NCBI GenBank assembly: GCA_905215835.1
Contig: CAJMRR010000064.1
Span: 1-10,472, forward strand
Reading direction: 5' to 3'
DNA: 10,472 nucleotides
From: an uncultured bacterium
GTDB lineage: Bacteria > Actinomycetota > Coriobacteriia > Coriobacteriales > Coriobacteriaceae
Shown here: one piece after another, positions 5,732-10,472 of the stretch
How positions within the stretch are numbered: position 1 is the stretch's first letter
How the letters are laid out: each line of letters opens with the position of its first letter
Translations under genes and position numbers: made by a program
Notes under the pieces: generated by a model
What the model saw: only the letters and a program-made list of their open reading frames with translations
What the model was told of the DNA's origin: nothing
Databases searched by the model: none

Positions 5732-6847
5732 ATTCGCAGCCGTCCACGATCGAGCCATTTTGTGTCTAACGGGCATCTTTCCGTCGATTACTCCCAATTT
5801 TGTCCAGTCAATGAATAGTTCAGACCGGAGTAATATCTCAGCCCTTTGCTCATCCGAGCTTTTATCACGATATTCAGCATCGAGCATCCTGCATATGGCC
5901 TTAACGATCGCGCGGAATCTATCCTCATCCGATATCTGTCTGTGTGTCAGGAGAAGCACATCGTAGCCCATGGCCTGAAGGGCCGTCATGCGGTCAGCGT
6001 CACGCAAGCCATCCCCTGCGCGTCCGTGCGAGGCCTTTCCCTGACATTCAATGGCCACCTGTCGCCTACCGTCCGGTGAAGAAAGAAGTAGGTCGATATA
6101 TACACGGGACTTTCCCACAATCGCTCGAGCACTTGTGCCTAGCATCACTTCAACATTAAGCTCTATGTCGCAAAAACCTTCGCCTCCCAGGGATCGCGGC
6201 AGTGCAAGTAGCAAATACGCCTCGACCTCAAAAGGCGACGCGGCACCCAATGGAACGAGTTGCGATACCGCCATAAATCTATTGCCGTAACGCATCCCGC
6301 AAACATCTGAACAAAAACGGCCAAGGTCTCCGCCCAAAACCAAAGCGTCTCGACGCCATAAATTTGAGGCGGTGCCGTCCTCGGACGGGCAGCGCACCCA
6401 ACCGAACGTTGTCGAAATCGCGCCCGAATCAATTTCACGCGAAAGCTCCGCCTCAAGTGCCGCCGGCAGGGCACACACCGCAAACAAGCCACACATCTCC
6501 GCCAATACCAAAAGAAGCTGAAGATCCGTCAGATGCCGCGACATGATGAATGTCGTCAGTAGAGGAGACGTAATCAAAAATCCATGCTCCGTTTCCAGCA
6601 CGGATTCCCTGGGGAGCTCACCAAGAAACAGCCGCTGCCTAATGCTGGCAGGACAAGTCCGTTTGTTTCTCGTCCGAACCAATGTATGCAACGGAAAGCC
6701 GAGCACAACCGCAGCCGTCGGGTTACGGGCGAGGTCATATCGCTGCCGGTCTTCTTCCGGCCGTGGAAGCGGCGGACACAAAGCGCGTACCTGAGGGGGC
6801 AAACGCCAGTACCTAAAAGCCGATATGTCACAAAGTAGATCCTTCAT
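5720..6847 (-). CDS. AbiEi-like plus DUF559/Vsr-type nuclease-fold protein, function unknown
   Basis: This protein has 375 residues if it starts at the ATG at 6847; a GTG at 6853 is also in frame. Neither has a clear ribosome binding site. Residues 200-310 read like a DUF559/Vsr-type restriction-endonuclease fold: SPFE (E207), a YIDLLL strand (D252), ECQGKASH (E267, Q269, K271, H274), D283xxR286, and GYDVLLL. The usual E-x-D-G acid is Gln here, so catalysis is uncertain. Residues ~8-130 (ISAFRYWRLPPQV, a VLGFPLHTLV strand, then the SPLLTTF helix) resemble the N-terminal part of actinobacterial proteins that join an AbiEi-like domain to DUF559. This is resemblance by eye. No AbiEii toxin or restriction-modification partner is adjacent. 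The gene is less GC-rich than its neighbours, is flanked by two copies of a 121-bp repeat, and its last three codons and stop lie inside copy A, all of which suggests acquired or mobile cargo. Confidence 0.7.
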   Translation of the reverse strand: MKDLLCDISAFRYWRLPPQVRALCPPLPRPEEDRQRYDLARNPTAAVVLGFPLHTLVRTRNKRTCPASIRQRLFLGELPRESVLETEHGFLITSPLLTTFIMSRHLTDLQLLLVLAEMCGLFAVCALPAALEAELSREIDSGAISTTFGWVRCPSEDGTASNLWRRDALVLGGDLGRFCSDVCGMRYGNRFMAVSQLVPLGAASPFEVEAYLLLALPRSLGGEGFCDIELNVEVMLGTSARAIVGKSRVYIDLLLSSPDGRRQVAIECQGKASHGRAGDGLRDADRMTALQAMGYDVLLLTHRQISDEDRFRAIVKAICRMLDAEYRDKSSDEQRAEILLRSELFIDWTKLGVIDGKMPVRHKMARSWTAANLSE

Positions 6848-6930
6848 AGGCACAGGAAAACACGAATTTCAACCCAGTCAGTCACGCATTGGCGCGAACG
6901 CACCAAAAATGGCGCCGAACGGACTGCCAA

Positions 6931-7007
6931 GTTTTCAACAGCCCTCCCCAACTGGCCAAAAGCTTGCCAAGAGCTGGACGAAGCCCTGTTGAAAACCCCA
7001 TTTTTTT
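6931..7007. repeat. Inverted repeat followed by a T-tract
   Basis: GTTTTCAACAG (6931-6941) and CTGTTGAAAAC (6986-6996) are perfect 11-bp arms. The interior has further partial pairing (TGGC / GCCA around AAAAGCTT). On the plus strand it is followed by CCCA and seven T (7001-7007), as in a terminator, yet no plus-strand gene leads into it. The 296-bp gap 6848-7143 holds this element and most of repeat copy B, and no gene I can support. Confidence 0.55.
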
Positions 7008-7030
7008 CTCATGTAGAAGCTTTGCGCGGC

Positions 7031-7151
7031 AAGTGAGTAGACTTTTTTGAACATCCCGAGCAGGCCGGTCATCCTGCTTTTCAAAACCGCAGGTAGATAG
7101 CTTGTTACAAAACTGCCTGGTCGCCAAAGTGCTAAAAGTCTACTCACTTAG
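7031..7151. repeat. Palindromic repeat element, copy B
   Basis: This copy matches 5611-5731 end to end without gaps, with complete identity over the outer 16 bases on the left and the outer 18 on the right, and most differences clustered in the middle. It lacks the leading CT of copy A. Its right end overlaps the last codons of the MocR-type regulator and supplies that gene's TGA, in a different frame of the same end motif that supplies TAG to the gene at 5720. Both copies lie in the same orientation. Confidence 0.85.
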
Positions 7152-8580
7152 GTTGCAGAGTGCCCCCCATTAGCTGCAATTCCAAGGTAGTTAGCACTTT
7201 TGGACTCAGATCGTCATACTGGACAAGAATTTGAGTTGAGTTTTCAGGGACAGATGCGCCATCGGCACACCAAAAACAGTCACCGATATCGATAAAAGGG
7301 ATGCTCGAGCGCGTGAGAGCCCGTGCAAAAGTGCTTCCGCCCGTTCCACGCTCCGCAACCACGACACAGTAAAGGCCCGCGTCTGCATGCTCGATCGAGA
7401 CCTCTCCTGCCGGAAATACCTTCCGCACAAGCGCCATCAGGCCATCACGCGCCTCGCGAGCACGACCGCGCACGCGGTTCACATGTCGCTCGTAATCACC
7501 CGATTCCAGCAAACGAGCCAAGGCGACCTGGTCAACAGAGCTCACCGATGAGGCATAAAAACCAAGGTCGCGCCTAAAGCACTCCATCAGCCCGTCGGGC
7601 AGCACCATGTACGCCAAACGTAACGCCGATGAAAGGCTCTTCGAAAACGTGTTGGTGTAAATAACCGACTGAGCGGCATCGATCGACGCGAGCGCAGGAA
7701 TCGGCTTGCCGGCAAGGCGAAACTCGCAATCAAAGTCATCTTCGATGAGATACCGACCTGGTCGCTCGGCGGCCCAGCTCAGCAGCGCATAGCGACGCGC
7801 AATGCTCGTCACAAGACCGGTGGGATACTGATGGGACGGCATAAGGTGAAGGACATCGGTCCCAGTTTTCTGCAGAGCGCTCAGGTCCACGCCGTCGTCA
7901 TCCAACGGGATATGTCGTACTTGGCAGCCCATAGCCTGATAGATGCGCGTCAGGCGCAAATAGCCCGGATCCTCAACGGCATACACCTTGTCCGCGCCAA
8001 GCAGCTGAACCAACATGGTATCGAGCAACTGGGCGCCCGCACCGATAACAATGTTGTCGGGGTCGACATTCATACCCCTCGTCCCGCGCAGATGATGAGC
8101 AATTGCGCATCGTAGCCGAACGGTGCCCTGTACCGGTGCGGGCGAAAAGATCTCGCGCTCGTCTTCGGATGCCAGCGTCGCCCGCAGTGCGCTTTGCCAA
8201 AGCCGCGCCGCCTCCAAAGCGGAAGGAGAAAGTGCGTCGAATTGCTCGACCCGCCCGCGGACATCATGCGCGCTGGGGTCCACAGAGACGGCATCTCGGT
8301 CGATGCCCTCCGAAGCCAAAGGCAAAACCGGTGCATCCGGAAGCTTGCAAGCGTAGTAGCCGCGCCGCGGCTTTGAGCAAATATAGCCCTCGGCAAGTAG
8401 CTGGCTATATGCATTCTCGATAGTAATGACACTGATTCCCAGATGACTGGCAAAGGCGCGCTTAGACGGCAAATGCTCCCCCGCCACAATGCGTCCAGCT
8501 ACGATATCATCTCGAATTTGCTGGTAAACATACTCATAGAGCGATGCTTCGCCGCGTTTTTCCAAATTGTAGTCAAGCAT
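7144..8580 (-). CDS. pdxR: PdxR, MocR-family regulator of PLP synthesis
   Basis: This 478-residue transcription factor has an N-terminal GntR-type winged helix-turn-helix (residues ~10-78: LYEYVYQQIRDDIVAG, LPSKRAFASHLGIS, RRGYYA). A linker follows, then a fold-type I aminotransferase-like domain. The PLP-binding parts are intact: PSHQYPTG (248-255), EDDFD (280-284) and the Schiff-base lysine K314 in TFSKSLSSALR. PdxR proteins sense PLP through this domain and control pdxST. Here the gene is divergent from pdxS across a short shared promoter region, which supports that role. I start it at 8580, where AGGTGG lies 7 nt upstream; an ATG at 8613 has no such site. The final codons and stop are provided by repeat copy B. 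A less likely alternative is a MocR regulator of another pathway. Confidence 0.87.
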   Translation of the reverse strand: MLDYNLEKRGEASLYEYVYQQIRDDIVAGRIVAGEHLPSKRAFASHLGISVITIENAYSQLLAEGYICSKPRRGYYACKLPDAPVLPLASEGIDRDAVSVDPSAHDVRGRVEQFDALSPSALEAARLWQSALRATLASEDEREIFSPAPVQGTVRLRCAIAHHLRGTRGMNVDPDNIVIGAGAQLLDTMLVQLLGADKVYAVEDPGYLRLTRIYQAMGCQVRHIPLDDDGVDLSALQKTGTDVLHLMPSHQYPTGLVTSIARRYALLSWAAERPGRYLIEDDFDCEFRLAGKPIPALASIDAAQSVIYTNTFSKSLSSALRLAYMVLPDGLMECFRRDLGFYASSVSSVDQVALARLLESGDYERHVNRVRGRAREARDGLMALVRKVFPAGEVSIEHADAGLYCVVVAERGTGGSTFARALTRSSIPFIDIGDCFWCADGASVPENSTQILVQYDDLSPKVLTTLELQLMGGTLQPK

Positions 8581-8608
8581 GAGTTTGCCACCTGATCTTA
8601 TCGAGCTG

Positions 8609-8638
8609 TTCAATCTGGTATTAGTCTGACCTTATTAT
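8609..8638 (+). promoter_or_regulatory. Likely pdxS promoter in the pdxR-pdxS divergent region
   Basis: TTCAAT (8609-8614) and TATTAT (8633-8638), 18 bp apart, form a plausible promoter for pdxST. The AT-rich stretch 8631-8642 also offers -10-like hexamers on the minus strand for pdxR, so the two promoters probably overlap. CTGGTAT at 8615 and its near-complement ATACCCAG at 8664 could be half-sites for PdxR, but I cannot define an operator with confidence. Confidence 0.45.
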
Positions 8639-8725
8639 TATCTCGAAAACTGAGTATTTCGCCATACCCAGCTCCCCGATAGGATGTTCCGTCAAGCAAT
8701 GCACATGCCAACCAAGGGAGCAACC

Positions 8726-9616
8726 ATGGCAGAACAGACTAGCAAGACCGATCGCGTCAAACTCAATCGCGAGCTCGCGCAGATGCTCAAGGGTGGCGTC
8801 ATCATGGACGTCACCACGCCCGAGCAGGCACGCATCGCCGAGGAGGCGGGCGCCTGCGCCGTCATGGCTCTCGAGCGCATCCCGGCCGACATCCGCGCCG
8901 CCGGCGGCGTATCGCGCATGAGTGACCCCAAGATGATCAAGGGCATCCAAGAGGCCGTCTCCATCCCTGTTATGGCCAAGTGCCGCATCGGTCACATCGT
9001 CGAGGCGCAGGTCCTTCAGGCCATCGAGATCGATTACATCGACGAGTCCGAGGTTCTCTCCCCTGCCGATGACGTCTATCACATCGACAAGACCCAGTTT
9101 GACGTGCCGTTTGTCTGCGGCGCCCGTGATCTGGGCGAGGCGCTGCGCCGTGTTGCCGAAGGCGCCACGATGATTCGCACCAAGGGTGAGCCGGGTACGG
9201 GCGACGTCGTTCAGGCTGTGCGTCACATGCGCAAGATCCAAAAGCAGATCCGCGACGTTGTTGCCCTTCGCGATGACGAGCTCTTTGAGGCAGCCAAGCA
9301 ACTGCAGGTTCCGGTCGAGCTGGTGCGCGAGGTCCATGCCACGGGTAAGCTTCCCGTCGTGAACTTTGCCGCCGGCGGCGTAGCGACCCCCGCCGACGCC
9401 GCGCTGATGATGCAACTGGGTGCCGAGGGCGTCTTTGTCGGCTCGGGTATCTTTAAGAGCGGCGACCCCGCCAAGCGCGCCGCCGCCATCGTCAAGGCCA
9501 TGGCAAACTTCACCGATGCCAAGCTCATCGCTGAGCTTTCGGAGGACCTGGGCGAGGCCATGGTGGGCATCAACGCCGACGAGATCGAGATTATCATGGA
9601 AGAGCGCGGGCGCTAG
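8726..9616 (+). CDS. pdxS: Pyridoxal 5'-phosphate synthase subunit PdxS
   Basis: This 296-residue (beta/alpha)8-barrel synthase makes PLP from ribose 5-phosphate, glyceraldehyde 3-phosphate and ammonia, in the deoxyxylulose-independent pathway. Conserved residues are present: D28 in GGVIMDV, catalytic K85 in VMAKCRIGH, and K153 in RTKGEPGTG. The 68-residue spacing of the two lysines equals that of Bacillus subtilis K81 and K149. Length matches the family. The start at 8726 follows GGGAG with a 5-nt spacer; an upstream in-frame ATG at 8684 has no ribosome binding site and would add 14 unconserved residues. PdxS normally forms a dodecamer that binds PdxT subunits, and pdxT follows after 20 nt, so the two form an operon. 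Confidence 0.97.
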   Translation: MAEQTSKTDRVKLNRELAQMLKGGVIMDVTTPEQARIAEEAGACAVMALERIPADIRAAGGVSRMSDPKMIKGIQEAVSIPVMAKCRIGHIVEAQVLQAIEIDYIDESEVLSPADDVYHIDKTQFDVPFVCGARDLGEALRRVAEGATMIRTKGEPGTGDVVQAVRHMRKIQKQIRDVVALRDDELFEAAKQLQVPVELVREVHATGKLPVVNFAAGGVATPADAALMMQLGAEGVFVGSGIFKSGDPAKRAAAIVKAMANFTDAKLIAELSEDLGEAMVGINADEIEIIMEERGR

Positions 9617-9636
9617 TCCAGCAGAAAGGATCGCAC

Positions 9637-10224
9637 ATGAGCGATTATGCAGACCAAACGGTCGCCGTGCTGGCGGTCCAAGGCGCTTTTGCCGAGCACG
9701 AGGCGAGGCTGTCCGAGCTGGGCGCACGTTGTATAGAGTTGAGGCAGGCGGCTGATTTGAAGCAGGACTTTGACCGTCTGGTACTTCCCGGCGGCGAGTC
9801 TACCGTTCAAGGGAAGCTGCTTGATGAGTTGGGCATGCTCGAGGAGCTTCGTGCCTGTATCGCTGAAGGCATGCCCGTCCTGGGCACCTGCGCCGGCCTG
9901 ATTCTACTGGCTCACGACCTTGCCGCCCATGACGATAAGGGCACGCCGCGTTTGGCAACCATGGATGTACTTGTCGAGCGCAATGCCTACGGCAGACAGC
10001 TCGGCAGCTTTCGAACCAAGGGGCAGGTAACCGGCATCGACGGTGAAGTGCCGCTGACGTTCATCCGCGCGCCCCGCATCGTCGAAGTGCACGGCGACGC
10101 TGAGGCTCTAGCAGAAGTCGACGGCCGTATCGTCGCCGCCCGTCAGGGCAGCCAGCTCGGCGTAACCTTCCACCCCGAACTCGACGAAGACACCCGCCTC
10201 CACGAACTGTTCCTACAAATGTAG
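9637..10224 (+). CDS. pdxT: Pyridoxal 5'-phosphate synthase glutaminase subunit PdxT
   Basis: This 195-residue class I glutaminase supplies ammonia from glutamine to PdxS. The catalytic triad is complete: C85 in GTCAGLILL, and H179 and E181 in TFHPEL. The oxyanion-site PGGEST is at 51-56. AYGRQLGSF (117-125) and IRAPRIVEV (143-151) are family blocks. The start has AAAGGA 6 nt upstream, resembling the site before the rubrerythrin gene. It lies 20 nt downstream of pdxS in the same operon. The stop codon is in a small palindrome (CCTACA-AA-TGTAGG, 10212-10225), which I regard as incidental. The transcript probably ends in the hairpins at 10248-10381. Confidence 0.97.
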   Translation: MSDYADQTVAVLAVQGAFAEHEARLSELGARCIELRQAADLKQDFDRLVLPGGESTVQGKLLDELGMLEELRACIAEGMPVLGTCAGLILLAHDLAAHDDKGTPRLATMDVLVERNAYGRQLGSFRTKGQVTGIDGEVPLTFIRAPRIVEVHGDAEALAEVDGRIVAARQGSQLGVTFHPELDEDTRLHELFLQM

Positions 10225-10247
10225 GCATCGAAATCAACAAACGAAAC

Positions 10248-10311
10248 GAGAGTGGATAATTTCCCACTTTGAGCTTGAACGCAAGCTCAAACCGGAAGAT
10301 TATCCACTCTC
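10248..10311. repeat. Long two-part inverted repeat after pdxT
   Basis: The outer arms GAGAGTGGATAAT and its complement (10248-10260, 10299-10311) are perfect over 13 bp. The inner arms TTTGAGCTTG / CAAGCTCAAA (10268-10277, 10282-10291) are perfect over 10 bp with an AACG loop. There is no T-tract on either side, so it is more likely a repeat element than a simple terminator. Confidence 0.75.
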
Positions 10312-10318
10312 ATGCTAT

Positions 10319-10381
10319 GTAGTCGTTGGGGACGTTCTTAAACGACTAGTCAAACAAGAACGTCCCCAACGACTACCTTTT
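10319..10381 (+). terminator. Perfect 21-bp hairpin with GGGGAC core, REP-like and terminator-like
   Basis: Arms 10319-10339 and 10356-10376 are perfectly complementary over 21 bp. The 16-nt loop contains the palindrome GACTAGTC. On the plus strand the stem is followed by CTTTT, so it could end pdxST transcription. The arm contains GTTGGGGACGTTCTT; the GGGGAC core is shared with the hairpin at 437-489, which favours a dispersed repeat family. It begins only 7 nt after the preceding inverted repeat. Confidence 0.7.
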
Positions 10382-10410
10382 GGCAGGTCTGGATCATGGC
10401 AATGCCGATG

Positions 10411-10455
10411 TTTTAGCACCGACAGACACTATGACCCAATCCGAGGGCACTAAAA
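10411..10455. repeat. Imperfect inverted repeat at the right edge
   Basis: TTTTAGCACC and GGCACTAAAA match as inverted arms in 8 of 10 positions and enclose 25 nt. It is the third inverted element in a row after pdxT. No gene can be supported in 10382-10472, although a frame could begin beyond the window. Confidence 0.3.
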
Positions 10456-10472
10456 AGATAGGAGCCCCCGCT

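Noticed and set aside
6935..7147. 70-codon minus-strand frame starting in repeat copy B
   Set aside because: The corresponding frame is not preserved in copy A, there is no ribosome binding site, and the codons follow the palindrome. It is a by-product of the repeat.
5609..7151. Composite transposon or insertion sequence bounded by the two repeats
   Set aside because: No transposase is present between or beside the repeats, no target-site duplication is visible, and 18% divergence argues against recent joint movement. They are recorded as repeats with possible cassette behaviour only.
8621..9727. Long open frame (368 codons) on the minus strand opposite pdxS
   Set aside because: It is antisense to a fully conserved pdxS, has low-complexity Leu/Gly/Asp/His composition, no ribosome binding site and no recognisable domain. 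It arises from C-biased third positions in pdxS.
10212..10225. Perfect 14-bp palindrome across the pdxT stop codon
   Set aside because: Short, part of the coding end, and without a T-tract; most likely coincidence.
10382..10472. 3' end of a minus-strand gene entering from the right
   Set aside because: Minus-strand frames reading in from the edge close within 25 codons and show no conserved motif. The stretch is better explained by an inverted repeat.

Overview
The window looks like a chromosomal segment of a gut coriobacterium, most likely Collinsella or a close relative. I infer this from the GC-rich codon use, the PdxR-pdxST locus next to a reverse rubrerythrin, and the dense scatter of small hairpin repeats between genes. 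The genus is a judgement from general familiarity, not a database match. All motif positions, repeat alignments and hairpins were worked out by eye.

Layout, left to right. Bases 1-1626 hold minus-strand genes. These are the 5' end of a DUF2130-type coiled-coil protein, a calcineurin-like metallophosphoesterase with its own terminator, a 59-residue charged protein, and a stand-alone HIRAN-domain protein. Bases 1627-2051 have no large gene but contain a 27-codon hydrophobic peptide that resembles the small toxins of type I toxin-antitoxin loci; its ribosome binding site lies in a hairpin. Bases 2052-4660 are a two-gene minus-strand operon, an iron-dependent alcohol dehydrogenase followed by an ALDH3-like aldehyde dehydrogenase. 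Two matching 16-bp palindromes precede it. Divergent from it is a plus-strand reverse rubrerythrin (4917-5477) with a clear promoter and terminator.

Bases 5609-7151 are the most unusual part. Two 121-bp imperfect palindromes, about 82% identical and colinear without gaps, flank a protein with an AbiEi-like N-terminal half and a C-terminal DUF559/Vsr-like nuclease-fold domain. The ends of the repeat carry stop codons in all three frames. The right end of each copy supplies the stop codon of the minus-strand gene that runs into it, in different frames for the two genes.

Bases 7144-10224 are a vitamin B6 locus. A MocR-type regulator (pdxR) is divergent from pdxS and pdxT, the two subunits of PLP synthase. 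Bases 10225-10472 contain three consecutive inverted-repeat elements and no gene.

The genes fall into independent modules: aldehyde/alcohol redox, peroxide defence, PLP synthesis with its PLP-sensing regulator, and an accessory nuclease-like gene bracketed by repeats. I see no rRNA, tRNA, CRISPR array or transposase.
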